In this document: one piece after another, positions 54,269 to 63,562 of the stretch | Numbering within the stretch: position 1 is the stretch's first letter | Layout: each line of letters begins with the position of its first letter | Assembly (NCBI GenBank): GCA_937922805.1 | Contig: CALAJV010000018.1 | Location: 158,591-222,590, forward strand | Reading direction: 5' to 3' | DNA: 64,000 nt | Origin: an uncultured Acidimicrobiales bacterium | GTDB lineage: Bacteria; Actinomycetota; Acidimicrobiia; Acidimicrobiales; SZUA-35 | Position numbers and translations under genes: made by a program | The notes under the pieces: model-generated | Database searches by the model: none | Seen by the model: the letters and a program-made list of their open reading frames with translations, nothing else | What the model was told of the DNA's origin: nothing

Positions 54269-54907
54269 ATGGCCACCAACGGCGTCGCTCTATCGGCTAC
54301 CCAACGCCGAGTTCTGGTCGCCCTGAAACGGCGGGGCGAAGCAACCGCAGAAGAGCTCGCTCCAGCGCTTGACATCTCTTCAAGTGCAGTTCGACAACAC
54401 CTGAGCGCCCTTCGATCTGCTGGCTTCATCGCTGCCCGCCAAGAGCGCGGGCAAACCGGCCGCCCCGCCGATAGATATCACGCCACCGACTTGGCGGAAC
54501 CGCTCTTCGTCGCAACTGACAGTAGTCTCTCGCTGCAGCTACTTGAAGATATCGAACAAGAAGATCCAGAACTCGTCGATCGGGTCTTCGAACGGCGGCG
54601 CCGCCGGTTGGTCGAGGAAGCAAAAGACAGAGTCGAAGGCAAACCGATCAAGGAGCGAGTCGCAGTCTTGACCGAATTGCTCGATGCTCAGGGCTACCTA
54701 GCCGACTCAGACACCGTCGACGACACCCATTACCGAATTAACCTTCATAGTTGCGCCCTTTGGGCCGTCGCTAAGAGTTATCACCAAGCGTGCAATGCCG
54801 AGCTCGACTTCATCCGCGACCTCATCCCCGACGCAAGAGTGGAACGAGTCACCCACAAAACGGATGGGTCTCACGCCTGCGCCTATCAGATCACCGTCCA
54901 GAACTGA
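54269..54907 (+). CDS. sufR: SufR-like Fe-S-sensing transcriptional regulator
   Basis: 212 aa. N-terminal winged helix (residues about 8-75: ATAEELAPALDISSSAVRQHLSALRSAGF, with wing GRPADRYHAT), then a helical linker and a C-terminal domain with the SufR cluster-binding cysteines Cys162 (HSCALW), Cys175 (HQACNAELD) and Cys204 (SHACAYQI). It should bind a 4Fe-4S cluster and repress the divergent suf operon when iron-sulfur supply is adequate. A -10 box TACAAT just upstream implies a leaderless transcript, and a matching inverted repeat lies before it. Confidence 0.9.
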   Translation: MATNGVALSATQRRVLVALKRRGEATAEELAPALDISSSAVRQHLSALRSAGFIAARQERGQTGRPADRYHATDLAEPLFVATDSSLSLQLLEDIEQEDPELVDRVFERRRRRLVEEAKDRVEGKPIKERVAVLTELLDAQGYLADSDTVDDTHYRINLHSCALWAVAKSYHQACNAELDFIRDLIPDARVERVTHKTDGSHACAYQITVQN

Positions 54908-54942
54908 CCAGAATCGCGTCGCCTCACATCGACGAATGCTGA

Positions 54943-54974
54943 TTAACTAGGTCGTGTCTTAACTAGGTCGTGTC
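54943..54974. repeat. Tandem 16-bp duplication at the MFS stop codon
   Basis: TTAACTAGGTCGTGTC occurs twice in a row (54943-54958 and 54959-54974) with no mismatch. The second unit contains the stop codon and last codons (Asp-Thr-Thr) of the leftward exporter gene, so the duplication repeats its C-terminal end just past the stop. It is probably a recent slippage or small duplication event. Confidence 0.8.
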
Positions 54975-56498
54975 CGACGGGTCTCGTTGTGCTGCGAGCG
55001 CGGTCGTCGTTCGCAGCGGAAGCTCTGGCAAGAACCAACTCGACACCACCAAAACAGCCATGATCGGCAGGGCGACTACAAAGATGTCGCGGCTCCCAAG
55101 GGCGACTGCTGTTTCTACCGAGGCCCGCAGTCCGGGCTCGAGATCTTTGATGTCCTCCGGGGTGGAGAGCAGCTCAGCAGTATCAATTGATGGACCCAGG
55201 TCAGCTAGCTCTCTGGTTATCCGCCCGGTGAGTATGGCCCCGAACGCTCCAACGCCAACTGTCTGACCGAGCGTTCGAAAAAAGTTGATGGCCGCCGTGC
55301 CAGCTCCCAAGTCGGCCAACTCCAGGCTGTTCTGGGTTGCCGTCGTCATCGTGGGGAATGCCATACCCATCGATAGTCCAAGTAGGAACAGCCAAGGGAC
55401 TGTGGCTAACGCATCACTGTTTTGGTCCAGAAAGCTAAACGATGCGAGTCCCACGAACGACAAGATTGGACCAATCTGGACGATTCGTCGATAGCGTCCA
55501 GTCCCAGTCGTGATCCTCCCAGCGGTATAGGAACCTACCGTGACAGCGATACTCATCGACGCCAGGATGAGTCCGGCTCGCGTTGGTGACTCACCGAGCG
55601 ACACTTGAAAGAACAGTGGGATGAAGGCCAGTACGCCCATTGCGGCCATACCATAGACGGTGTTTCCGGTAATCATGATTCGGAAGGTCGGGTTGGAGAA
55701 AAGCCTCATCGGAAGCAACGGCTCAGGTGCTCTTAGTTCCCAGGCGACAAACCCGGGGGCGCCCAGTGCGGCTAAACTAAACAGGCTAATCACTGGCCAA
55801 GATGTCCAGCCAAGGGAATCGCCACCGAGAGCCAGTCCTAGAATTAGTGCGGTGACAGCAACGACGAGGATAAAGGCGCCCATGATGTCGAGGCGCTGCT
55901 CTCGTACAGGAAGTCGGAACGTGAGCTGACGGTGAACGATTAGAGCGGCCACAGCGCCGAGCGGGATATTGATCAGGAAAATCCAACGCCACGACGCAAC
56001 ATCGACGAATACACCCCCGATAACTGGGCCGACGATCGATGAGAATGTGAAATTCATTGTGTAGTAAGCCATGTATCGACCGCGTTCTCGGGGAGAGAAG
56101 ATGTCGCCTATGACAATGAAACCCATCGCCATTAAGCCGCCAGCGCCAATGCCTTGAATGCCGCGCGACGCGATCAACTGCCACATGGATTGAGAAGCTG
56201 CGGCTAGAGCTGACGCAACAACAAAAAATGCAAGAGCGACTTGGGTTAGGGCTCGACGGCCGTACAGGTCACTTAGCTTTCCGTACAACGGCGTCGCGGC
56301 TACGGACCCAAGAAGGAAAGCGGTCAGTATCCACGGCAGCTGATCGATGCCACCGAGGTCGCCCGCTATCGTCGGTAGCGCCGTTGACACAGCTGTTCCA
56401 TCGAGCGACGCCAAGAATGTCGCCATCAGCATGCCCGCAAAAATTAGATGCGTCCGGCGGCGAGTTAGCTCTCCGCCGCTCGAAGTTCCTGCGGTCAT
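54963..56498 (-). CDS. MFS exporter, DHA2 (14-helix, EmrB/QacA) type
   Basis: 511 aa with about fourteen membrane helices. Motifs typical of the DHA2 drug:H+ antiporters: FLASLDGTAVSTALPTIAGDL in helix 1, LYGKLSDLYGRRAL (motif A) and an antiporter-type SIVGPVIGGVFVD in helix 5. Expected to export hydrophobic cationic compounds or pathway products. No regulator gene adjacent. The last residues lie in a tandem 16-bp repeat. Divergent from the zinc alcohol dehydrogenase gene. Confidence 0.92.
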   Translation of the reverse strand: MTAGTSSGGELTRRRTHLIFAGMLMATFLASLDGTAVSTALPTIAGDLGGIDQLPWILTAFLLGSVAATPLYGKLSDLYGRRALTQVALAFFVVASALAAASQSMWQLIASRGIQGIGAGGLMAMGFIVIGDIFSPRERGRYMAYYTMNFTFSSIVGPVIGGVFVDVASWRWIFLINIPLGAVAALIVHRQLTFRLPVREQRLDIMGAFILVVAVTALILGLALGGDSLGWTSWPVISLFSLAALGAPGFVAWELRAPEPLLPMRLFSNPTFRIMITGNTVYGMAAMGVLAFIPLFFQVSLGESPTRAGLILASMSIAVTVGSYTAGRITTGTGRYRRIVQIGPILSFVGLASFSFLDQNSDALATVPWLFLLGLSMGMAFPTMTTATQNSLELADLGAGTAAINFFRTLGQTVGVGAFGAILTGRITRELADLGPSIDTAELLSTPEDIKDLEPGLRASVETAVALGSRDIFVVALPIMAVLVVSSWFLPELPLRTTTALAAQRDPSDTT

Positions 56499-56620
56499 TC
56501 GACCGAAGCCTAGCTACCTCATAACAGGCAACCCAAATTAGAGGGTTCATCAGTCTGCCGAAGCGACCGAGCTATGTCCGCCGATTGACAGCGATCCTTT
56601 GGCTGCCCCAAACTGGGCCG

Positions 56621-57658
56621 ATGAAGGCTGCCGTTCTCCGTCAAGGCGCGATCGTTGTGGAGGAACTTCCCGATCTTGTACCAACGACAAATCAGGTGCT
56701 GGTCGAACCCATTGCTTGTGGAATTTGTGGCTCCGACATACACACCGTTAGCCACGCCCATGAGTTGGCGGAAGCAGCAAAATCGGCAGGAAGTGAAGGT
56801 TTTACGAATAGCTTCGACCCCGATCGTGATCTCGTGATGGGCCACGAGATCTCGTGTCGGATACTCGAAACGGGCGCAGATGTTGCCGGGATTGACAGTC
56901 GCCGCGAATACGTCGCCATGCCGTTTCTCCAAACGGCCAACGGCCGACACGTTCCCGGGTACAGCAATGACTACCCCGGCGGCTACAGCTCCCAAATGCT
57001 GTTAAGCCCCGAGGCCCTGGTGCCAATTCCGAACGGCCTCGACCCCCTGATCGCCGCATTGACTGAGCCGATGGCTGTTGGTCTCCATGCGGTTGAACAA
57101 TCTAAAGCTGAGCCAGGCCGCATCGCTTTAGTCGCCGGTGCTGGACCGGTCGGGCTCGCTATCATTGCCTCGCTTGTCAACCGGGGCGTCGAAACTATCA
57201 TTGCTTCAGATTTCTCGACCGTCCGTCGACAGACAGCACTCACGATGGGGGCAACCGAGGTGATCGATCCCAGCTCGGCATCCCTTGGCGACGCGTGGCG
57301 ATCCGCTGGCGACGGGCAAACGCCACCGGTCATCTACGACGCAGTCGGCATTCCCGGAATGATCGACAACCTCATGCAAGAGGCTCCGGAACGTTCTCAG
57401 ATAGTTGTTGCTGGTGTCTGCATGCCTCCCGACACTATTCGGCCGTTTGTCGGCATCGCCAAAAGACTCAACCTTCAATTCGTTCTAGGGTGGACACCGG
57501 AAAACTTCGTGACCTCACTGTACGATCTGGCCGAAGGTCGTATCGACGGATCAAAACTCATCAGCGGCCACGTCGACCTTGACGGGGTGCCACAAGCATT
57601 TGCAAATCTCGCCGACCCGGATCAGCACATCAAGATCCTCGTTCGACCCGACATCTGA
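56621..57658 (+). CDS. Zinc-dependent alcohol dehydrogenase (MDR family)
   Basis: 345 aa medium-chain dehydrogenase. Catalytic zinc site GICGSDIHTVSHAHE near residue 36 and MGHEISCRI, then the Rossmann NAD(P) loop VAGAGPVGLAII near residue 168. The structural-zinc CxxCxxCxxxxxxxC loop of classic ADH is not seen, so it is of the single-zinc threonine/alcohol dehydrogenase-like kind. ATG at 56621 begins MKAAVLRQG, the usual family start. Substrate unknown. It converges on the phosphatase gene 22 bp away. Confidence 0.87.
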   Translation: MKAAVLRQGAIVVEELPDLVPTTNQVLVEPIACGICGSDIHTVSHAHELAEAAKSAGSEGFTNSFDPDRDLVMGHEISCRILETGADVAGIDSRREYVAMPFLQTANGRHVPGYSNDYPGGYSSQMLLSPEALVPIPNGLDPLIAALTEPMAVGLHAVEQSKAEPGRIALVAGAGPVGLAIIASLVNRGVETIIASDFSTVRRQTALTMGATEVIDPSSASLGDAWRSAGDGQTPPVIYDAVGIPGMIDNLMQEAPERSQIVVAGVCMPPDTIRPFVGIAKRLNLQFVLGWTPENFVTSLYDLAEGRIDGSKLISGHVDLDGVPQAFANLADPDQHIKILVRPDI

Positions 57659-57680
57659 GATTCAGCGTCCTGCCTCTTGC

Positions 57681-58541
57681 CTAGAGCGTCCGAATCCGGC
57701 GTGCTAGCTCCTGGTTGCTTGCGAACAACACTCCTCGATGATTCATGAACGTAGAGTCGTGTCGGTTCAAGTCAAGAACGTCACCGTTCATGTCGGTCGC
57801 GACAGCTCCAAGCTCATGAAAGAGGCACGCGGTCGCAGCAAAGTCCCACAAGCTGCCGCCACCGGTTGGCACCGGATACTTGAAGTAGCATGATGGAAGG
57901 TGGGTGAGCACTCCACAGGCGTTCATTACTGCTCCACCACTCGTGTTAAGTTCCAGTCCGGCAAGGCCCATTTCTTGCGCCACCCGGCCCAGCCCCTCGA
58001 CGATAATGTCGTGGTCGGCCCGAGTGAGAAAGCTACGGTCGGCAAACACTGATAACACGTCTCCCCGTAGTTGCGGATTGATCGACCACGGGTTGCGGTT
58101 GCGAAGAGCACCGAGTCCTGAGATTGCGTGTAACACCGTCGCTTCAACGGGATCGTAGATTGCCCCGATGCAGGGTCTGCCATCACGGGCAACAAGTGCG
58201 ATAGAGACGGCATAGCCGGGTGCGCCTTCGATGAACGGAAGTGTGCCGTCGAGGGGATCGATACACCAGAAATGGTCGGCGGTCAGGCGGCTGCCATTGT
58301 CATGCCGCTCTTCGGTGAGCAAGCCGAGTTCAAAACGTTCGATGGTTGGGCCGAGGATGTCGAGAATTATGTCCTCGCTGCGCCGATCGATCTCCGTTAC
58401 TACCTGAGCGGCAAGGCTCTCTCCCCTAGCTTTGTGTTGAACTTCGACGGGCCGTGCTTGGGCCACCATCTGTCCGGCTTCGCTTACAGCTGAGATCGCG
58501 AACTCGGCCAACGTTCTCAGGTCGCTGGGAGAGAGTTTCAC
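57681..58541 (-). CDS. Inositol monophosphatase family phosphatase
   Basis: 286 aa Mg2+-dependent phosphatase. Metal site pieces: TEE after [18 protein letters not shown] (D-P-L-D-G-T) and a final region with [13 protein letters not shown] (W-D-x-A). Such proteins act on inositol phosphates, 3'-phosphoadenosine (CysQ) or histidinol phosphate; the sequence does not decide. Its start overlaps the kinase-like gene by 4 bp, so the two are coupled and may act on the same phosphorylated compound. Confidence 0.85.
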   Translation of the reverse strand: MKLSPSDLRTLAEFAISAVSEAGQMVAQARPVEVQHKARGESLAAQVVTEIDRRSEDIILDILGPTIERFELGLLTEERHDNGSRLTADHFWCIDPLDGTLPFIEGAPGYAVSIALVARDGRPCIGAIYDPVEATVLHAISGLGALRNRNPWSINPQLRGDVLSVFADRSFLTRADHDIIVEGLGRVAQEMGLAGLELNTSGGAVMNACGVLTHLPSCYFKYPVPTGGGSLWDFAATACLFHELGAVATDMNGDVLDLNRHDSTFMNHRGVLFASNQELARRIRTL

Positions 58542-59563
58542 CTGGTCTCCGGCGCCGGTGGGATTTCGAGAGTCTCAACGGCGTTCAGGACTTGCCGGGC
58601 TAATCGCTCGCTGTAGCGGTGAAGCTTCCAATGGCCAGGACTCCAACCCTGCAGAAACCGGTAGAAGTCGGTCCAAGCCACTGGGTACAGCCCTCTCCAA
58701 TCCTCCTCCAACGCAGCAAAATCTACTTCTTTGCCGGAGCGTTCCAGAGCGTCTCCGAGTAGCTCGAAGTATCGGTCGAGTAGCTCGCCCTCCATACGCT
58801 CACTGTCGTCCTCGCCGAGGCAGCTACTTATGAAGTAGGCGACGTCTTTCATGCCGCACCCACCCCCGACATACTGGAAATCAACGGCCGCAACTTGACG
58901 CCCGTCCGGGCCGAAGCAGAAATTTGCCAGCTTGGCATCCCCGTGAACGAAGGTCTGGAAATTGCTGGCGGTAAGTAACCGATCGATTGTCACCGCCGCG
59001 GCCTTCAGAGGCCCGTCTTCGAGGGCCGCAAACTCATCGGGGCGGGTGGCTAGGTGCCAGTAGGTGCCGGTGGCCCACAGGCCCTCGGCTGGCTTACCCA
59101 TAAATGTGGCGTGGAAGCTGGCCAACCATGATAGACAGGCATCGAGTTCTGTTTCGTTGACGCTTTGGCGTCGCCCGGCAAAGCCGGACTGGTCAAGGTC
59201 CTCCAACACCATGATGACGTCGTCGGCTCGGGTCTCAATGGTGAGGCATCGCGGCACCCGGCAACTGTCCGAGCACGTTTTCGCATAACGCTCGTACCAC
59301 ATCGTTTCGATTTCGTAGGATTGCAGTTTTCGGTCATGAGATCGGTCGGAGCTCCAGCCGTAGGGGTGATTCCGCTGCTCAGGCCAGCGGACATGCTTAA
59401 CGATCACGCTGTGCTGCGAACCGCCGTCAAGGCGACATCGCAGAATCTGCCCGTAGCCGCTCCACAGATTCTGGACGACTTGAACGTCGACGATCGCTGT
59501 AGCTCCGACCGCCGAAAGAACCACCAGCTCAAGATCGCCGTCAATGTGGTCGGGCCCGGTCAC
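58538..59563 (-). CDS. Aminoglycoside-phosphotransferase/choline-kinase-like kinase
   Basis: 341 aa kinase of the APH/EcKinase group. Catalytic loop [12 protein letters not shown] (HGD..N) and metal-binding Asp in [11 protein letters not shown]-lobe: [11 protein letters not shown] holds the ATP-site Lys, and [11 protein letters not shown] is the hinge. Small-molecule phosphorylation is expected. It overlaps the phosphatase-like gene by 4 bp. The pair could cycle a phospho-compound, or modify a small molecule for export. Divergent from the MBL gene (134-bp gap). Confidence 0.83.
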   Translation of the reverse strand: MTGPDHIDGDLELVVLSAVGATAIVDVQVVQNLWSGYGQILRCRLDGGSQHSVIVKHVRWPEQRNHPYGWSSDRSHDRKLQSYEIETMWYERYAKTCSDSCRVPRCLTIETRADDVIMVLEDLDQSGFAGRRQSVNETELDACLSWLASFHATFMGKPAEGLWATGTYWHLATRPDEFAALEDGPLKAAAVTIDRLLTASNFQTFVHGDAKLANFCFGPDGRQVAAVDFQYVGGGCGMKDVAYFISSCLGEDDSERMEGELLDRYFELLGDALERSGKEVDFAALEEDWRGLYPVAWTDFYRFLQGWSPGHWKLHRYSERLARQVLNAVETLEIPPAPETR

Positions 59564-59697
59564 GAGCGAAGAATAGCCGAACGATCTGTAACCGCCACAT
59601 CTTCCGCTCGTAATGACACGGTGCTTGGTTCACATCATCTCACTGCTCGATTGAGGATGAACGGGCGGCTTCGCGAAGGCATAGATACAATTAGGCG

Positions 59698-60471
59698 ATG
59701 TCAGTATTGGTCAAGATGGAAATGTTCTCGACCGGCACGATGACGTCGCCGTTGGGCTTGTTCCTAGAAGGCGAGACAGGCTCGCTGACTTATCCGATAC
59801 CAGTGTTTGCTATCGAGCACCCTGAGGGTCTCGTCGTCGTTGATGCCGGCCTGCACCCAGACCTCGCCCGAGGCAAAGAACGGCTGGGAGATCTCGACAG
59901 CATGTTCCAGGTCCAACTACCTTCGGACGGGAGCGGCACCGTCGGGCCGCTGCTTAGTTCTAGTGGGTACGACCCTAACCAAGTAGCGCTCATAATCTTG
60001 ACTCATCTCCACTTCGATCATGCCGGTGGACTCATCCAGCTACCTAATGCTCGCATCATTGTGCAATCTAAGGAGTGGGAAGCCCGCCACGACGAAGCCG
60101 CGGTTGAAAGTGGTGCCTATAACCCGAACGACTTCGATCTCGGACACGACTGCCAAGAGATCGAGGGCGACTACGACGTGTTCGATGATGGATCCATAAC
60201 CTGTCTACTCACCGATGGACACACCGCTGGGCACCAATCGGTGCGGGTCCGAACAGTCGAAGGTACGTTCGTTATTTGCGGTGACTGTTGCTACCTCCGA
60301 AAGACCTTGACCAACGAGCACCTGCCCCCATCTGGCCTCGACCGACGCCGCCAGGTTGAAGCGGTGCGGCGCATGGCCCGAGAACAGTCCGACGGTGCCA
60401 GCCTTATCTTCGGTCACGACCCCGAGCAGTACGCCCGGATTACCAGCCATGGTCTGAGCGCCGGCGTCTAA
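59698..60471 (+). CDS. MBL-fold hydrolase, AHL-lactonase (AttM/AiiA) type
   Basis: 257 aa metallo-beta-lactamase fold with the dinuclear zinc motif HLHFDHAGG (HxHxDH), a third-ligand region TDGHTAGHQS, ICGDCCYLRK (Asp) and IFGHDPEQY (His). The AIEHPEGLVVVDAGLHPD N-terminus is like N-acyl-homoserine lactonases. It may open lactones, though such proteins are often promiscuous. No LuxI/LuxR gene is nearby. It stands alone on the plus strand, converging on the LLM gene. Confidence 0.85.
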   Translation: MSVLVKMEMFSTGTMTSPLGLFLEGETGSLTYPIPVFAIEHPEGLVVVDAGLHPDLARGKERLGDLDSMFQVQLPSDGSGTVGPLLSSSGYDPNQVALIILTHLHFDHAGGLIQLPNARIIVQSKEWEARHDEAAVESGAYNPNDFDLGHDCQEIEGDYDVFDDGSITCLLTDGHTAGHQSVRVRTVEGTFVICGDCCYLRKTLTNEHLPPSGLDRRRQVEAVRRMAREQSDGASLIFGHDPEQYARITSHGLSAGV

Positions 60472-60477
60472 AGAACG

Positions 60478-61503
60478 TCAGCCGAGAACCGTGTCGGCGC
60501 AGAATTGAATGAGCGAAGGTGGCCCGGAAACCAAAAGTGTGTTCACCACTGACTCGTCCCACATGGCCAACTCGTCCTTAATCTTGTCTGGTGGGCCGAT
60601 CAGCGAAATCGCTTCGCACATAGCGGTAGGTACGGCGGCGATGGCGTCTGCCTTGTTCCCGTTCAAATAAAGTTCTTGAACCGTATCGCACTCGGCCTCA
60701 AAGCCCATGCGAGCGAAGACGTCAAAATGGAAGTTCTTCCCCTTAGCGCCCATACCACCGACGTACAGAGCCAACATAGGGCGAATTTTGTCGGCACATT
60801 CCTCGACACTATCTCCCGGTATAACGCTCACCGTGGCCGCAACCTCGAAATCATCCCAAGAGTTACGCCCGCCGGCGTCCATGCCCTGTTGCAGCGCTTC
60901 TTGGTAGAACTGATTATCTTTAGGGGCAAAGAACAGCGGGAGCCAGCCGTCACAGATTTCTGCTGACAAGGCAACATTTTTGGGGCCTTCGGCGGCCAAA
61001 TAGATTGGCAAGTCCTTACGCAACGGATGCACCGTCGACTTGAGCGGCTTGCCTAACCCGGTGCCATCCGGAAACGGAAGCTGGTAGTGGCGGCCGTCTA
61101 ACATCGCTGGCTCTTCCCGAGCAAAGATCTGCCGCATAATATCGACGAACTCACGCGTGCGCTCTAAGGGGCGCGAGTACGGCTGTCCGTACCACCCTTC
61201 AACGACCTGAGGTCCAGAAGCTCCGAGGCCGCAGATGAAGCGGCCACCGCTGAGATGATCCATCGTCATAGCGGCCATAGCTGTCGCAGCCGGTGTTCGG
61301 GCTGACATTTGCATAATTGCTGTTCCGAGCTTTACGTTGGTCGTGCTTGCCCCCCACCATGCCAGTGGCGTGAGCGCGTCGCTACCGTACGCCTCAGCAG
61401 TCCAGACGTGTTCGAACCCCAGTTGGTCGGCAAGAGCCACGGCTTCAACCGCGGAACTCGGCGGTCCTGAGCTCCAGTATCCGGTGTTCAGTCCTAGACG
61501 CAT
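60478..61503 (-). CDS. LLM-class F420-dependent oxidoreductase (second copy)
   Basis: 341 aa, same type as the gene at 6540-7577 and alike in several blocks: GLGASGPQVVEGWYGQPYSRPLERTREF, GWLPLFFAPKDN and YVGGMGAKGKNFHFD. Likely a coenzyme-F420-dependent reductase or dehydrogenase of an unidentified substrate. The two copies are about 53 kb apart and in different contexts, so they are probably paralogues with separate roles. Convergent with the MBL hydrolase gene with a 6-bp gap. Confidence 0.87.
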   Translation of the reverse strand: MRLGLNTGYWSSGPPSSAVEAVALADQLGFEHVWTAEAYGSDALTPLAWWGASTTNVKLGTAIMQMSARTPAATAMAAMTMDHLSGGRFICGLGASGPQVVEGWYGQPYSRPLERTREFVDIMRQIFAREEPAMLDGRHYQLPFPDGTGLGKPLKSTVHPLRKDLPIYLAAEGPKNVALSAEICDGWLPLFFAPKDNQFYQEALQQGMDAGGRNSWDDFEVAATVSVIPGDSVEECADKIRPMLALYVGGMGAKGKNFHFDVFARMGFEAECDTVQELYLNGNKADAIAAVPTAMCEAISLIGPPDKIKDELAMWDESVVNTLLVSGPPSLIQFCADTVLG

Positions 61504-61582
61504 GCCGTGCTCCGTTCGTTTGTGGTCGAGGATTACCGTAGTTCACGCCAATCCCATCATGGCATGTAACCGTGAGCGATCT

Positions 61583-62350
61583 TCACTTCACCAGATCGGC
61601 GTCAGGTTCCATCTTCTGATGTAGGTGAACCGGTTCGGCCTGGGTGGCCTTTCGTTTACGGGAAGCGAGGTTGAGCACCTCCACAAAGATCGAGAACGCC
61701 ATGGCGGCGTACACGTAGCCCTTGGGAATCTTCTGGCCCATTCCTTCGGCAATCAATGTCATACCGATAAGGATCAGGAACGCCAGCGCTAGCATTTTGA
61801 CCGAAGGATGTTGGTTTACGAAGCGGTATATCGGGCCCGAGGCCCCAATCATAACGACGATCGAGAACAACACAGCGATGACCATTACCGGCACATACTC
61901 GGTGACGCCGACCGCAGTGATTACCGAGTCAACAGAGAACACTAGGTCGAGGAGCAACACTTGGCCAATGACGGAGGCGAACGTGACGGCCTTGCCGGTC
62001 GAGTGTTGATCATCCTCGCCTTCGAGCTTGTGATGGATCTCTTTCGTCGCCTTGTAAATCAGAAATATTCCGCCTGCAAGCAGAATTAGATCCTTCCCGC
62101 TGAAGCTCCGATCGAATACGGTGAACAGTTCGGCTTTCAGCGAGATAATCCAGCCAATCGCCAAAAGCAGCAAAATGCGCATGAAGCCTGCACCGATAAT
62201 CCCAGTCTTCCTGGCCTTATCTTGCTCCTCTTTCGGGAGCTTCGACGCCAAGATTGAGATGAAGACAACGTTGTCTACCCCTAGAACAATCTCCAGGGTG
62301 ATGAGCGCAGCAAGCGCACTCCAAGCAGCAGGGTCCGATATCCATTCCAC
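61583..62350 (-). CDS. TerC-family integral membrane protein
   Basis: 255 aa with about eight helices. Conserved acidic membrane residues are in EIVLGVDNVVFISILASKLP and LDLVFSVDSVITAVG (Asp-Asn and Asp-Ser motifs). TerC/Alx proteins relate to tellurium resistance and, in better-studied cases, manganese export that supplies extracytoplasmic enzymes. A single gene, no ter cluster. Ends in a short cytoplasmic tail (RKRKATQAEPVHLHQKMEPD). Confidence 0.92.
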   Translation of the reverse strand: MEWISDPAAWSALAALITLEIVLGVDNVVFISILASKLPKEEQDKARKTGIIGAGFMRILLLLAIGWIISLKAELFTVFDRSFSGKDLILLAGGIFLIYKATKEIHHKLEGEDDQHSTGKAVTFASVIGQVLLLDLVFSVDSVITAVGVTEYVPVMVIAVLFSIVVMIGASGPIYRFVNQHPSVKMLALAFLILIGMTLIAEGMGQKIPKGYVYAAMAFSIFVEVLNLASRKRKATQAEPVHLHQKMEPDADLVK

Positions 62351-62416
62351 CGCACGGAGCTTAGCGTCTTATCCGGGCGTTGCTACCAATGGTTTCGAGT
62401 AACTGTTGAGCCACAA

Positions 62417-63367
62417 TCAAGCAAGTTTCCAGTCAAAACCGGTTTCTTTTTCGGACATGCTCCACAGTCTCTCCATAACTGACTTCTCGAAGGCGAAGGA
62501 CTCAAGAGTGCCCTTCCCGACCGGGCCGACCCATTCGTTTCTACCGGTTGGCCCATACAAAGCCCGCTTCTCCAAGCCCTCCTCGGTAGCGCACATGAGC
62601 TCGGGGTACGCCCCCTGCTCAGCGGTTTGAACCAATGGCGACATAGACATGAGCCTAAACATCGCCCTCGTCACCAGGTTGCCACTGGTCGCAATGAGCG
62701 ATGTTTTGGACGAGCCGGGGTGGCAGACATAAACCCCAACGTCAATGTTCGCTACTTCGAGGCGATCTTGCAGTTCGTAGGCGAACATCATCTGCGCTAG
62801 TTTGCTTTGCGAGTAGGTCTTGTTCTGGTGGTAATTCTTATCCCAGTTCATGTCGTCAAACTGGATCGTCTTGATCCCCATTTTGTAGCCGAGGCTGGCC
62901 ACCACCACGATGCGGCCCTTCGATTCGGCGATTCGCTCGAAGAGCAAACCGCTGAGCAGAAAATGTCCGTAGTGGTTCGTGCCAAGCATGCTTTCAAAGC
63001 CATCAACGGTGAGCTTCTGCTTTGGAACCTGAGCGATTGCGGCGTTACAGATCAGGGCGTCAATCTGGGGAACAACCTTTAAAATCTCCACCGCCGCTTC
63101 GCGCACGCTATCGAGCTCTGCTAGGTCCATCCGCACGTAGGACACGTCGGCATCGGCGCCTAACTCACCCTTTAGCTTCGAGACAGCAGCAGTCGAGCGC
63201 TCGACGCTACGGTTCAACATCACAACCTTGGCGCCCTTACCCAGGAGAATCCGAGCGGCCTCGAACCCTACCCCGGAAGTGCCACCGGTAATGAGGAATG
63301 TCTTGTCAGCTTGAGAACCGAGGCGTTCTGGTGTCCAGCCTTCGGGTCCGAACGTCTTATCTGCCAA
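62417..63367 (-). CDS. Short-chain dehydrogenase/reductase (retinol-dehydrogenase/protochlorophyllide-reductase-like)
   Basis: 316 aa SDR, longer than the classical 250 aa. Cofactor loop LITGGTSGVGFEAARIL, NAAIAQ, catalytic YxxxK in KTYSQSKLAQM. Arg/Glu after the second strand (LNRSVERS) suggests NADP. The MADKTFGPEGWTPERLGSQ N-terminal extension and long C-terminus match the WWOX/RDH-like branch. Lies 66 bp downstream of the TerC gene's start side, both leftward. Substrate unknown. Confidence 0.88.
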   Translation of the reverse strand: MADKTFGPEGWTPERLGSQADKTFLITGGTSGVGFEAARILLGKGAKVVMLNRSVERSTAAVSKLKGELGADADVSYVRMDLAELDSVREAAVEILKVVPQIDALICNAAIAQVPKQKLTVDGFESMLGTNHYGHFLLSGLLFERIAESKGRIVVVASLGYKMGIKTIQFDDMNWDKNYHQNKTYSQSKLAQMMFAYELQDRLEVANIDVGVYVCHPGSSKTSLIATSGNLVTRAMFRLMSMSPLVQTAEQGAYPELMCATEEGLEKRALYGPTGRNEWVGPVGKGTLESFAFEKSVMERLWSMSEKETGFDWKLA

Positions 63368-63562
63368 CGCATCTACCTCATAATCTGATCGAACGTGGTT
63401 CCGTCCACGGGTTCAGCAATACCGCTGACCATTCTACGAAAGTGCCACCTCTTTTCGAAGCCTGCCGGCAATATTGCTGACAGAGTGTGGGGCGGGAACT
63501 CCAACAGAATGGTTTCAGAAAGTAGATGCCGCCCGAGGACCGAAGCTGCTCATACCAACCGC

